Shown piece by piece: positions 44,093-53,227 of a stretch of 64,000 nucleotides of DNA; the first letter of the stretch is position 1; each line of letters opens with the position of its first letter. The notes under the pieces were generated by a model. It saw only the letters and a program-made list of their open reading frames with translations. It was not told the DNA's origin and made no database searches. Origin of the DNA: Streptomyces vilmorinianum (GTDB lineage: Bacteria; Actinomycetota; Actinomycetes; Streptomycetales; Streptomycetaceae); NCBI RefSeq assembly GCF_005517195.1, contig NZ_CP040244.1:4234001-4298000 (forward strand). The letters are read 5' to 3'. The translations under genes and the position numbers were made by a program.

Positions 44093-44139
44093 GCCGCACC
44101 TGTGGCCCGCCGTAACGAATGCAGTTGAAGGAATAGTCC

Positions 44140-44946
44140 GTGCAGTTCCGCCAAAAGGCACTTTCCAAGCTGCAATCGCCCGAAGAACTCGATGTGCCCG
44201 TACGCTTCGCGCGCCCGCAGGGGCGCCTCGTGCTGGCCGTGACGGTCGTCGTGATGGCCGCCGCGGGTTTCTGGGCCGTCACCGGCACGGTGTCGTCCAA
44301 GCTGAACGCGCCCGGCATCCTCACCCATGCCGAGGGCAGTTACCTTCTGCAGAGTCCGGTCGCCGGACAGGTGACCGATGTCCTCGTCGAGGAGGGCCGG
44401 GCGGTGTCGCCCGGTGCGCCGCTCCTCGTCGTCCGTACGGATCAGGGCGACCGGCCCGTGCGCGCGGTGGCCGGCGGTCGGGTGACCACGCTCTTCGCCA
44501 GGATGGGTTCCGTCGTCACGACCGGAGCGGACGTGGCGACCGTGGAGCGCGTGACGGACCCGGACGACCCGCTCGTGGCCATGCTGTACGTACCGGGCGG
44601 CAGCGCGTCGACGATCCGGGTGGGCGCCTCCGTCGACCTGAGCGTCCAGTCCGCGCCCCGGGACCGCTTCGGTGTGCTGCGGGGCCGGGTGAAGGCCGTG
44701 AGCCGCGCGCCGCAGACCCAGGCGCAGATCGGCAACTTCCTCGGCGACAGCGGGCTCGCCGAGCAGTTCTCCCGGCAGGGCAACCCGGTCGCGGTGCTCG
44801 TGAGCCTGGAGCGCTCCTCCGCCACCGCGTCCGGCTACACCTGGTCCTCCACGGACGGTCCGCCGAGCACCGTCGATTCCGGCACGCCGGTCACCGGCGC
44901 CGTCCACCTCTCCGCTCAGCGCCCCGTCGACTGGCTGCTCCCGTGA
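44140..44946 (+). CDS. HlyD-type membrane fusion protein of the peptide exporter
   Basis: A 268-residue protein with one N-terminal membrane helix (about 25-48: GRLVLAVTVVVMAAAGFWAV) and a lipoyl/HlyD-like core (LLQSPVAGQVTDVLVEEGRA, then VSPGAPLLVVRTDQG). It corresponds to the HlyD-family subunit of NHLM bacteriocin systems and should link the ABC transporters on the outer face of the membrane. GTG start 44140 with GAAGGAA upstream. Its stop overlaps the next gene (GTGA). Confidence 0.85.
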   Translation: MQFRQKALSKLQSPEELDVPVRFARPQGRLVLAVTVVVMAAAGFWAVTGTVSSKLNAPGILTHAEGSYLLQSPVAGQVTDVLVEEGRAVSPGAPLLVVRTDQGDRPVRAVAGGRVTTLFARMGSVVTTGADVATVERVTDPDDPLVAMLYVPGGSASTIRVGASVDLSVQSAPRDRFGVLRGRVKAVSRAPQTQAQIGNFLGDSGLAEQFSRQGNPVAVLVSLERSSATASGYTWSSTDGPPSTVDSGTPVTGAVHLSAQRPVDWLLP

Positions 44947-47180
44947 GCGCGCCCCAGGAGTCCGCCCGTACCCGCGCACGGTCCAGGTCGTCGGCCCGCC
45001 GTCGCCGCCCCGTCCCCAGCGGCAGAAGGCCCCGGACAGTCCGCACCCCCACCGTGCTGCAGATGGAGGCGGTGGAGTGCGGGGCCGCCGCCCTGGCCAT
45101 GGTGCTCGGCCACTACTCCCGCTTCGTCCCCCTGGAAGAGCTGCGGATCGCCTGCGGCGTCTCCCGCGACGGCTCCCGGGCGAGCAACCTCCTGAAGGCG
45201 GCGCGCGGTTACGGGCTCCAGGCCAAGGGCATGCAGATGGACCTGGCCGCGCTCGCCGAGGTCAGCGCCCCGGCCATCCTGTTCTGGGAGTTCAACCACT
45301 ACGTCGTCTACGACGGCATGGGGCGCCGCTTCGGCCGCAAGGGCGTGTACGTCAACGACCCCGGCAAGGGCCGCCGGTTCGTGCCCATGGACGAGTTCGA
45401 CACCAGTTTCACCGGCATCGTGCTCACCTTCGAGCCCGGCGCGGGCTTCCGCCGCGGCGGCCGCAAGCCGGGCGTGCTGAGCGCCATGCCGGCTCGCCTG
45501 CGCGGTACGTCGGGCACCATGGCCGCCGCCGTGATCTCCAGCCTGCTGCTGGTGGCCGTCGGCGCGTGGGTGCCCGCGCTGAGCCGTACGTACATCGACA
45601 TGTTCCTCATCGGGAACCAGACGTCCCTGCTCGGCGTGCTCTTCGCGGCCATGGCGACCACGCTCGTCCTCACCGCGGGGCTCACCGCGGTGCAGCAGGC
45701 GAACCTGCTGCGCGGACGCATCATCTCCTCCACCCTGGGCAGTGCCCGTTTCCTGCGGCACCTCCTCCGGCTTCCCGTCACGTTCTACGCCCAGCGCAAC
45801 CCGGCCGATCTGGTCCAGCGTCTGCAGTCCAACGACGCGGTCGCCGAGACCCTCGCCCGCGACCTGGCCGCCGCGGGTGTGGACGCCGTCGTGGTCGTGC
45901 TGTACGCGGTGCTGCTGTGGACGTACGACCCGCAACTCACGGTCGTCGGCGTGCTGATCGCGCTGCTCAACGTGGTGGCCATGCGGATCGTGATCCACGT
46001 GCGCGCCACCGGCACCCAGAAGCTGCGCGCCGAGAGCGCCCGGCTGACCAACACCTCGTACAGCGGTCTGACGCTCATCGAGACGATGAAGGCCACCGGT
46101 GGCGAGAACGGCTTCTTCCGCCGCTGGGCGGGACAGCACGCGACGACGCTCGACGTACAGCAGCGGCTCGGTGTGCCCAGCGCGTGGCTGGCGGTCGTCG
46201 CGCCCACGCTGGCCGCGCTCAACAGCGCGCTGATCCTGATGATCGGCGGTCTGCGGGCGGTGGAGGGGCATCTGTCCGTCGGTCTGCTCGTCGCCTTCCA
46301 GGCCCTGGTGACCAGCTTCACCGCGCCGATCACCCGCCTCAACGGGGTGGCCGGACGGATCCAGGACTTCGCGGCCGACGTCGCCCGTCTCAAGGACGTC
46401 GAGAACTTTCCCGTCGACTCGCTCTACACCCGCCGCGAGCCCCCGGCCAGAACGCGCCGTCTCAAGGGCCATGTGGAGCTGGACGGCATCACCTTCGGGT
46501 ACAGCCCCCTGGACGCGCCCCTGTTGAACGGCTTCTCGCTCTCGGTCGGCCCGGGGCAGCAGGTCGCGCTGGTCGGTGGCTCCGGCAGCGGCAAGTCCAC
46601 GGTCTCCCGGCTGATCTCCGGCCTCTACGCCCCCTGGGAGGGCGCCATCCGCATCGACGGGATGCGTCTGGAGGACATCCCGCGCAGCGCGCTGGCCGCC
46701 TCCGTCTCCTTCGTCGACCAGGACGTCTTCCTCTTCGAGGGGAGCGTCCGCGACAACGTCGCCCTGTGGGACCCCTCCATCCCGGACGAGGCCGTCGTCG
46801 CCGCGCTCGAGGACGCCGCCGTGTACGACGTGGTCGCCCGGCGCCCGGGCGGCATCAACAGCCGCGTCGAGCAGGACGGCCGCAACTTCTCCGGCGGCCA
46901 GCGCCAGCGCCTGGAGATCGCGCGGGCGCTGGTGCGACGGCCCAGCGTCATGGTCCTCGACGAAGTGACCAGTGCCCTGGACGCGGCGACCGAGCAGGTC
47001 ATCATCGACAACCTGCGGCGCCGCGGCTGCGCCTGCGTGGTCATCGCCCACCGGCTGAGCACGGTGCGCGACAGCGACGAGATCGTCGTGCTCGACCGGG
47101 GCACGGTCGTGGAGCGCGGACGGCACGAGTACCTGGTCGCCGCGCAGGGCCCGTACGCCGAACTGGTCAAGGAGCACTGA
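44943..47180 (+). CDS. NHLM-type peptidase/ABC exporter (C39 peptidase, TMD, ATPase)
   Basis: A 745-residue transporter. Residues about 30-165 form a C39 peptidase with C46 (EAVECGAA), H119 (EFNHYVVY) and D139 (VNDPG), intact. A six-helix TMD (about 190-460) and ATPase (Walker A GGSGSGKST about 544-552, signature FSGGQRQRL, Walker B VMVLDEVTS) follow. C39 peptidases cut after double glycine, so this protein should cleave and export the 43.8 kb peptide. GTG start 44943 is coupled to the HlyD-type gene. Family assignment: NHLM peptidase/permease/ATPase. Confidence 0.93.
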   Translation: MSAPQESARTRARSRSSARRRRPVPSGRRPRTVRTPTVLQMEAVECGAAALAMVLGHYSRFVPLEELRIACGVSRDGSRASNLLKAARGYGLQAKGMQMDLAALAEVSAPAILFWEFNHYVVYDGMGRRFGRKGVYVNDPGKGRRFVPMDEFDTSFTGIVLTFEPGAGFRRGGRKPGVLSAMPARLRGTSGTMAAAVISSLLLVAVGAWVPALSRTYIDMFLIGNQTSLLGVLFAAMATTLVLTAGLTAVQQANLLRGRIISSTLGSARFLRHLLRLPVTFYAQRNPADLVQRLQSNDAVAETLARDLAAAGVDAVVVVLYAVLLWTYDPQLTVVGVLIALLNVVAMRIVIHVRATGTQKLRAESARLTNTSYSGLTLIETMKATGGENGFFRRWAGQHATTLDVQQRLGVPSAWLAVVAPTLAALNSALILMIGGLRAVEGHLSVGLLVAFQALVTSFTAPITRLNGVAGRIQDFAADVARLKDVENFPVDSLYTRREPPARTRRLKGHVELDGITFGYSPLDAPLLNGFSLSVGPGQQVALVGGSGSGKSTVSRLISGLYAPWEGAIRIDGMRLEDIPRSALAASVSFVDQDVFLFEGSVRDNVALWDPSIPDEAVVAALEDAAVYDVVARRPGGINSRVEQDGRNFSGGQRQRLEIARALVRRPSVMVLDEVTSALDAATEQVIIDNLRRRGCACVVIAHRLSTVRDSDEIVVLDRGTVVERGRHEYLVAAQGPYAELVKEH

Positions 47181-47181
47181 G

Positions 47182-50160
47182 GTGACGTTCCCTCACCAGC
47201 CCACCGTCGTCACGGGCGGGCAGCAGTACGGCGGCGAGGTCCACGACCCGGTCGTCGCGGCGCTGGGCGCACTGGGCACGGCGGTCGACTGCACCGGCCT
47301 GCGCAGCGTCCCCCTCGAAGGCCCGCTCGTGCTGTGGCTCGTCGTCGACGGCGCCATGGACCTGTTCGCCGTCGACGCCGCCCAGCTCGGCCACTGGCAC
47401 TTCCTGGGCCGCCTGGAGGCGGGCACGCTGCTCCTCGGCCCGGTCGAGGGCCCCGAGCACACGCTGATCGGCCGCCCGCTGCAGGGCTGCATGCTGCGCC
47501 GCGTCGAGCTGCGCGAGCTGTCGTTCCCGGCCGGGCAGTACGCCGACCAGGGATACGGCGACCAGGGATACGGCGACCAGTGGTACGCCGGCCAGGGATA
47601 CGGCGACCAGGGGTACGGCAATCAGGGGTACGCCGGGCACTGGTACGCGGACCAGGGGCAGTACGGCACCGCCGAGCCCCAGCTGAGCCCCCTCGAGAAC
47701 GCCTTCGCGCTCGGGATCGGCCGCGGCCTGCGCGTGCTGTACCAGGCACCGCTGGGCGGCCCCGCCTCCACCGGCCAGAGCGGTGCCGACGACGACATCC
47801 TGTGGATGCAGATCGCTCCCGGCAGCGTGCAGTACGGGGCCGCGTACGAGGGATACGGAGAGGACGCGGCGGACCCGGCCGGCACCCTCCTCGTCGACCC
47901 TGCGATGTGGCAGGGCATGGTCGACCAGCAGTACCGGCTGCTGTACGCCCTGGACGGCTGGATCGAGCAGCTGGAGCGCGCCCACGAGGACCGTACGGCC
48001 GCCGGGATCGAGGCGGGCGAGGCCGCCCGTACCCGGGCCGACCAGGTGCTCGTGAACTCCATCGGCCGCGCGGGGAAGGGCTCCCGCGGCCGCGCGAGCG
48101 ACGACGCGACGTACGCCGTGTGCCGCCTGGTCGCCGACGAGGCCCGCATCACCCTGTCCGAACCGGCCGACGCGGGCGCCGTCTCCGCGCGGCTGGACCC
48201 CGTCGAACGCATCGCGCTCGCCTCCCGGATCCGCACACGCGTCGTCAGGCTGAGCGGCCGCTGGTGGCAGGAGTACAGCGGGCCCCTGGTGGGCCACCGC
48301 GAGCAGGACGCGTCCCCGGTCGCGCTGCTGTGGCGGCGCGGGCGGTACGAGGCCGTCGACCCCGCCACCGGCGAGCGCGAGCGCGTCGGCAAGGCCAACG
48401 AGGCGTCCTTCGAGCCGCGCGCCGTGATGTTCTACCGCCCGCTCCCCGACCGGCCGCTGGGCCTGCTGCCGCTGCTGCGTTTCAGTGTGCAGGGCACCCG
48501 CACGGAACTGCGCAGCCTCCTGCTCGGCGGGCTGGTCGCGGTCGGCCTGGGCGCGCTGGTGCCGATCGCCACCGGCAAGGTCCTCGGCGAGTACGTGCCC
48601 AACGCCGAGAACGGCCTCATCGTGCAGACCGCCCTGGCGATCTTCGCGACCAGCGTCGTCTCGGCCGCCTTCATGCTGCTGCAGAACATCTCCATCCTCC
48701 GCGTGGAGGGGCGGATCGAGGCCACGCTGCAGCCCGCGGTGTGGGACCGGCTGCTGCGGCTGCCGACGAAGTTCTTCGCGGGCCGCTCCACCGGGGAGCT
48801 GGCCAGTGCGGCGATGGGCATCAGCGCCATCCGCCGGGTGCTGTCCGGCATCGGCCCGGTGGTCGTCCAGGCGAGCACGGTCGGCACGATGAACCTGGTG
48901 CTGCTGCTGGTGTACAGCGTGCCGTTGGCGATGGTCGCCGTCGCCATGCTGCTCGTCATCGCGGCGGTCTTCCTGGGCCTGGGGCTGTGGCAGCTGCGCT
49001 ACCAGCGGCAGCTGATCAAGCTCGGCAACAAGCTCAACAACCAGGCGTTCCAGACCCTGCGCGGGCTGCCCAAGCTGCGCGTCGCCGCGGCGGAGAGCTT
49101 CGCCTACGCCGCCTGGGCCGGCGAGTTCGCCCGCACCCGTGAGCTGCAGCAGCGGATCGGCCGGCTCAAGAACGTCGTCACCGTGCTCAACGCGGTCTGT
49201 CTGCCGCTGTGCACGCTCGTGATGTTCATGCTGCTGGCAGGACCGGCCCGCGGCTCCATGTCCGCCAGTGAGTTCCTCACCTTCAGCACCGCCGTGACGA
49301 TGATGCTGTCCTCGGTCACGCAGCTGACCGGCGCGCTGCTCTCGGCCGCCGCGGTGCAGCCGATGTTCGAGCAGGTCAAGCCGGTGTTCCGGGAGGTCCT
49401 GGAGGTACGTGGCTCCAGCACCCAGCCGGGCGAGCTGAGCGGCGCCGTCGAGGCCCAGAACCTGTCCTACCGGTACGCGGAGGACGGACCTCTGGTCCTC
49501 GACGACGTCAGCTTCCGGGTGCGGCAGGGCGAGTTCGTCGCGATCGTCGGGGCCAGCGGCTGCGGAAAGTCGACGCTTCTGAGGCTGCTCATCGGCTTCG
49601 ACAAGCCGGCTTCCGGCAGCGTGCTGTACGACGGCCAGGACCTGGCGGCGCTCGACCAGGCGGCCGTGCGCCGCCAGTGCGGCGTGGTCCTGCAGAACGG
49701 CCAGCCCTTCTCCGGCTCGATCCTCGACTGCATCTGCGGCGCCGAGACGTTCCCGCTCGAGGACGCGTGGGCGGCCGCCACGATGGCGGGCCTGGCCGAG
49801 GACATCAAGGCCATGCCCATGGGCATGCACACCATGCTGTCCGACGGCGGGGGCACCATCTCGGGCGGCCAGCGCCAGCGGCTGATGATCGCCCAGGCCC
49901 TGATCCGCAGGCCGCGCGTCCTGTTCTTCGACGAGGCCACCAGCGCGCTGGACAACGAGGCCCAGCGCGTGGTCATCGAATCCACCCGCGCCCTGCGGAC
50001 CACCCGCATCGTGATCGCCCACCGACTGTCCACGATCATGGACGCCGACCGGGTGATCGCCATGGCGGACGGACGCGTCGTCCAACAGGGCACGCCCGCC
50101 GAACTCCTCGCCGACACGAACGGCCTGTTCCACGAACTGGTCCGCCGCCAACTGCGCTGA
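47182..50160 (+). CDS. NHLM-type ABC exporter with N-terminal regulatory domain and GYGDQ repeats
   Basis: A 992-residue second ABC transporter. Residues 1-115 resemble the cNMP-binding-like N-domain of the NHLM second exporter (GPLVLWLVVDGAMDLFAVDA). A 40-residue GYGDQ repeat follows (119-158), then an unassigned linker, TMD (about 435-730; EYVPNAENGLIVQTALAIFA) and ATPase with Walker A GASGCGKST, signature ISGGQRQRL and Walker B LFFDEATS. It lacks C39. It starts one base after the previous stop, so it pairs with that exporter, probably as a heteromer. Ends 18 bases before a convergent gene. Confidence 0.9.
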   Translation: MTFPHQPTVVTGGQQYGGEVHDPVVAALGALGTAVDCTGLRSVPLEGPLVLWLVVDGAMDLFAVDAAQLGHWHFLGRLEAGTLLLGPVEGPEHTLIGRPLQGCMLRRVELRELSFPAGQYADQGYGDQGYGDQWYAGQGYGDQGYGNQGYAGHWYADQGQYGTAEPQLSPLENAFALGIGRGLRVLYQAPLGGPASTGQSGADDDILWMQIAPGSVQYGAAYEGYGEDAADPAGTLLVDPAMWQGMVDQQYRLLYALDGWIEQLERAHEDRTAAGIEAGEAARTRADQVLVNSIGRAGKGSRGRASDDATYAVCRLVADEARITLSEPADAGAVSARLDPVERIALASRIRTRVVRLSGRWWQEYSGPLVGHREQDASPVALLWRRGRYEAVDPATGERERVGKANEASFEPRAVMFYRPLPDRPLGLLPLLRFSVQGTRTELRSLLLGGLVAVGLGALVPIATGKVLGEYVPNAENGLIVQTALAIFATSVVSAAFMLLQNISILRVEGRIEATLQPAVWDRLLRLPTKFFAGRSTGELASAAMGISAIRRVLSGIGPVVVQASTVGTMNLVLLLVYSVPLAMVAVAMLLVIAAVFLGLGLWQLRYQRQLIKLGNKLNNQAFQTLRGLPKLRVAAAESFAYAAWAGEFARTRELQQRIGRLKNVVTVLNAVCLPLCTLVMFMLLAGPARGSMSASEFLTFSTAVTMMLSSVTQLTGALLSAAAVQPMFEQVKPVFREVLEVRGSSTQPGELSGAVEAQNLSYRYAEDGPLVLDDVSFRVRQGEFVAIVGASGCGKSTLLRLLIGFDKPASGSVLYDGQDLAALDQAAVRRQCGVVLQNGQPFSGSILDCICGAETFPLEDAWAAATMAGLAEDIKAMPMGMHTMLSDGGGTISGGQRQRLMIAQALIRRPRVLFFDEATSALDNEAQRVVIESTRALRTTRIVIAHRLSTIMDADRVIAMADGRVVQQGTPAELLADTNGLFHELVRRQLR
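47536..47655 (+). repeat. 15-base in-frame tandem repeat (GYGDQ) in the exporter gene
   Basis: Eight 15-base units run from 47536 to 47655, most encoding GYGDQ or variants (WYAGQ, GYGNQ, GYAGH, WYADQ). The Gly/Tyr/Gln composition is prion- or condensate-like. Confidence 0.9.
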
Positions 50161-50178
50161 CCCGGGGCGCGCGAGCCC

Positions 50179-51222
50179 CTAGACGCCGGGGATCTCCCGG
50201 GCCTTGAAGGCGGCACGGACCGCGTCCGCCGCGCTCGGGCCGTACATGCGCTGCGCCGTCGCGATCGTCGTCAGGGCCGCGTCCTGGAAGCTGGTGTCGG
50301 GCGCGAAGCCGAACTGGGCGTTGACGATGATGCGGTCGGCCACCCGGGCGCCGAGCGCGCCACGGATGTCGAGGAGCGCGCGGGACCAGATCTCGCCGTC
50401 CGCGTGGACCTCGCCCACCCGGTCCCCGTACACCTTGTTCTCGTCGATGCGGCGCAGGCAGTGCGGGGCGGCGCTGTAGCTGACGGCGTCCCAGTCGGCG
50501 ACACACGCCGGATCCGCCTTCAGGGGCCAGCCGTAGCGGGCGGCCGCGTGGACGCCGACCTCGACCGCGAGGTAGTCGCCGAAGGCCTCGCCGATCGACC
50601 CGGCCTCCACGGAGGTGCCGAAGCCGGGCACCTGGGCGTGGTGCACCGCGTGGCCGTACTCGTGGACGATCACCTCGGCGTCCTCGGCGTCGTCCACGCC
50701 GCCCTTGCCGAAGCGGATCTCGGCCTTCTTGTCGGTGAAGTAGGAGTTGTCCGCGCCCCATTGGTTGATACGGACGGGCTGCACGCGGTCGTTGGCGCCG
50801 GGCAGTTCGCTGCCGAAGCCGAGGCTCTGCAGGTACTCCTGGGCCTCGTTGACCCAGAAGTAGGCCATGACCTGCTCGAACTGGTCGGCGTCGCGGCTGT
50901 AGCCGCCGGCGTCGGCGGTCTTCGCCGAGGCGCCGGTGTCCGACCTGACGTAGGCCCAGCGGCCGGAGAGCCCGCCGCTGCCGTCGAGGTTGCGCAAGGC
51001 GGCGGAGGCGTAGGCCGAGGCGGGGACGGCGCCGACGGAGTCCTTGGCGTCGGTGAGGGACTGGTCGCCCGAGGACTGGACGGGGTTGACCATGAAGATG
51101 CGGGCCTGGGGTCCGGCCGGGGCGGGGGCGGCCCCCGAGGCCGAGGCCGCTCCGGTCGGGACGAGCAGAGCCGCGGTGGCGGTGGCCGCGGCGATCAGGC
51201 CGCGGGGTGTGCGGCGGGCCAT
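50179..51222 (-). CDS. Secreted zinc metallopeptidase (fungalysin/M36-like)
   Basis: A 347-residue secreted zinc protease: signal peptide about 1-29, a pro-like segment with repeated Asp/Gly, and HEYGHAVHH with the downstream metal ligand E in GSIGEAFGDYLAVE, the gluzincin pattern of M36/M4 enzymes. ATG 51222 sits six bases behind GGAGG, better than ATG 51228. No fused FTP propeptide or CBM. Convergent with the exporter operon. Its target is unknown; a function in maturing the exported peptide is conceivable only by position. Confidence 0.82.
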   Translation of the reverse strand: MARRTPRGLIAAATATAALLVPTGAASASGAAPAPAGPQARIFMVNPVQSSGDQSLTDAKDSVGAVPASAYASAALRNLDGSGGLSGRWAYVRSDTGASAKTADAGGYSRDADQFEQVMAYFWVNEAQEYLQSLGFGSELPGANDRVQPVRINQWGADNSYFTDKKAEIRFGKGGVDDAEDAEVIVHEYGHAVHHAQVPGFGTSVEAGSIGEAFGDYLAVEVGVHAAARYGWPLKADPACVADWDAVSYSAAPHCLRRIDENKVYGDRVGEVHADGEIWSRALLDIRGALGARVADRIIVNAQFGFAPDTSFQDAALTTIATAQRMYGPSAADAVRAAFKAREIPGV

Positions 51223-51433
51223 GAACATCCTCCAGTTGTGGGACGTGGTGCGCGGGGATGGCGTTGGTGCGGGCGTGATCCTCGCGCACGCGGCCCGCCT
51301 TTGGCCAGGCCTTGCGCCACAGTGATCGTTTCAACGGCGGTGGTTCCCCGAGTTTTCCGTGGCGGGGTTGTGTGCTGTGCTGGAGGTGACGCCGGATCGC
51401 TCGCGGCGGCTGCCGCCCCTCTGGGAGGGCACC

Positions 51434-52291
51434 ATGGCGCACCCTCGCCTTGCCCCGCCGGCGCCCACACGGCCCGGGGTCCTTCTGCCGGCCCGGGATC
51501 TGGTGGTCGCCTGGCTTCTGCTCGTGCTGCTGGCCGTTCTGGCCTGGATCCTCACGGTCGGCCAGTCCCGTGACATGGGGATGGAGCCGGGCACCATGGG
51601 ACTGGCTCTGCCGCTCTTCCTCGGCCTGTGGGTGGTCATGATGGCGGCGATGATGCTGCCTTCGGTGGCGCCCGTGGCGCTCACGTGGGTGCAGGGGATC
51701 CGCAGGACGTCGACGGGGTGGGTACGGGCCGGGCGGACCGCCGAGTTCATCGGCGGCTATCTCCTCACCTGGACCGCGTTCGGCGTCCTGATCTACGTCG
51801 CCCTGGCCCTGACGGGGCAGTTGGTGGACGAGCGGCCGGAGGCGGGGCGCTGGATCGGCGCCGCGGCCTTCCTCCTCGCGGGGCTGCAGCAGTTGGGGCC
51901 GCTGAAGCGCGTCTGCCTGCGGCACTGCCGCAGTCCCATGTTCCAGCTGGTCAGATACGCGCGATTCCGGCCCTGGGCGAAGGACCTCCGGGTGGGGGCG
52001 CACCACGGGCTGTACTGCGTCGGCTGCTGCTGGGGCCTGATGATCGTCCTGATCCCGCTGGGCGTCATGAACGTGGCCGCGATGGCGGGCCTCGCGGCGG
52101 TGATCTTCCTGGAGAAGCTGTGGCGGCAAGGGCCCTGGCTCACCTGGGCCGTCGGGATCGCGTTCCTCGTCCTGGCCGTCCTCGCCCCGTTCCAGGACTG
52201 GCTGCTGCCGGGCCTGGAGACGTCGGATCCGGGGATGGGCGAGATGGAGATGCGGGGGCTCCCGCTCCCGCTCCCGCTTCCGCTTCCGTGA
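51434..52291 (+). CDS. DUF2182 integral membrane protein
   Basis: A 285-residue DUF2182 protein (predicted metal-binding integral membrane family) with about seven helices, the family motif WVVMMAAMMLPSVAP, and a GLYCVGCCWGLM Cys motif. In many actinomycetes DUF2182 genes adjoin DUF1326 genes, as here. The product may shuttle a metal or thiol compound with the DUF1326 partners. The tail PLPLPLPLP comes from a six-base tandem repeat near 52261-52288, and overlaps the convergent NrtS gene. ATG 51434 has GGGAGGG upstream. Confidence 0.85.
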   Translation: MAHPRLAPPAPTRPGVLLPARDLVVAWLLLVLLAVLAWILTVGQSRDMGMEPGTMGLALPLFLGLWVVMMAAMMLPSVAPVALTWVQGIRRTSTGWVRAGRTAEFIGGYLLTWTAFGVLIYVALALTGQLVDERPEAGRWIGAAAFLLAGLQQLGPLKRVCLRHCRSPMFQLVRYARFRPWAKDLRVGAHHGLYCVGCCWGLMIVLIPLGVMNVAAMAGLAAVIFLEKLWRQGPWLTWAVGIAFLVLAVLAPFQDWLLPGLETSDPGMGEMEMRGLPLPLPLPLP

Positions 52292-52550
52292 GCGGCGTGC
52301 CGCGCGCCCGCCAGGCGGCCCGACGGCAGCTGAGGAAGCCGAGGCTCGACACGCAGAACGGCACGACGAAGTTGACGGCGACGCGCACCGCCGTCGCCGC
52401 GCCGGCCTCGCCCGACGCGATGACCGATCCCTGGTTCACCGAGGACAGCAGGACCCCGACCACGATCGCGATCGGCACGCAGCGGGAGAGCGAGGCGCGC
52501 GAGAACACCGTGGCCAGAAGGCGTGGCCGCCCCTCCGCGGGAGGAGACAC
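52140..52550 (-). CDS. nrtS: NrtS-like nitrate/nitrite transporter, small two-helix protein
   Basis: A 136-residue protein from GTG 52550 (VSPPAEGRPRLLATVFSRAS) with two membrane helices (CVPIAIVVGVLLSSVNQGSV and AVRVAVNFVVPFCVSSLGFL). This is the NrtS pattern, proteins described as small nitrate/nitrite transporters. Typical members are 70-100 residues; the last 45 residues here (Pro/Ala/Gly-rich) overlap the DUF2182 gene on the opposite strand by 152 bases, so the original stop was probably lost by a small frameshift. Function in this cell is unproven. Confidence 0.7.
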   Translation of the reverse strand: MSPPAEGRPRLLATVFSRASLSRCVPIAIVVGVLLSSVNQGSVIASGEAGAATAVRVAVNFVVPFCVSSLGFLSCRRAAWRARGTPLTEAEAGAGAGAPASPSRPSPDPTSPGPAAASPGTGRGRPGRGTRSRRPR

Positions 52551-52606
52551 GTCGTACCTCCTCCCGTGGTCATGGCGGGACTCGGCGGAGCCGGGCCGGC
52601 GATGGA

Positions 52607-53227
52607 CTACCGGCCGATCGGCGCTCCCTCGGGCGCTTCGCTCGAGAAGGTGAAGTCGCCCTGCTCCCCGTAGGACGGTTCGAAGGACAGGCCGAACGCA
52701 CTCGAACGCCCGGTGGTGCGGCCGAGCGTGAACTCCGGGGCGAATCCGAACATCGCGTTCTTCATCGTCGTGGGGCCACCGTCGGGACCACGGAGGGGTT
52801 CGAATGTGAGCTCACTCTTCCCTTCGACGCTGACCCGGGCCTTCTCTCCGTCGGTCAGCGAGACGGGCGCGCGCTCCAGACCCAGGTACTCGCCGTAGAA
52901 CTGCGACAGTTCGCCGAACGCGCCGCCCTCACGCCCGGACAGGATGCGCTCCAGGGCGTCCGCCTGGGCGTCGCTGGCCTTTTCGTCGACGACGACACCG
53001 ATCTTCCAGTCCCCGGCGGTCAGATGGGACGGGAAGTGGTTGTAGAGGGCGAAGTCCACGCCGGACAGGTCCACATCGTCCAGGCGGCCCTCGGCCACGT
53101 GGAAGACATTGCACCCGAGGCATTCCTCACGCCCATGCGGATCGCGCGGGTTGGCGTCGACGGCGCATCCGCACACCATCGCGCATGAGCAACCCGCCAG
53201 GTAGTTCCCTGAGATGGTCCACGTCAT
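52607..53227 (-). CDS. DUF1326 protein, first copy
   Basis: A 206-residue DUF1326 protein starting MTWTISGNYLAGCSCAMVCG. The Cys-rich N-terminus (CSCAMVCGC, later ECLGCNVFHV) is the likely metal site. The remaining beta-rich domain (WKIGVVVDEKASDAQADALE) is conserved. It is divergent from the second DUF1326 gene and next to DUF2182. ATG 53227. Confidence 0.88.
   Translation of the reverse strand: MTWTISGNYLAGCSCAMVCGCAVDANPRDPHGREECLGCNVFHVAEGRLDDVDLSGVDFALYNHFPSHLTAGDWKIGVVVDEKASDAQADALERILSGREGGAFGELSQFYGEYLGLERAPVSLTDGEKARVSVEGKSELTFEPLRGPDGGPTTMKNAMFGFAPEFTLGRTTGRSSAFGLSFEPSYGEQGDFTFSSEAPEGAPIGR

Noticed and set aside
47167..50151. 994-residue minus-strand reading opposite the second exporter
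   Set aside because: Pure shadow (AlaGlnAsp-rich) of a well-defined ABC transporter.
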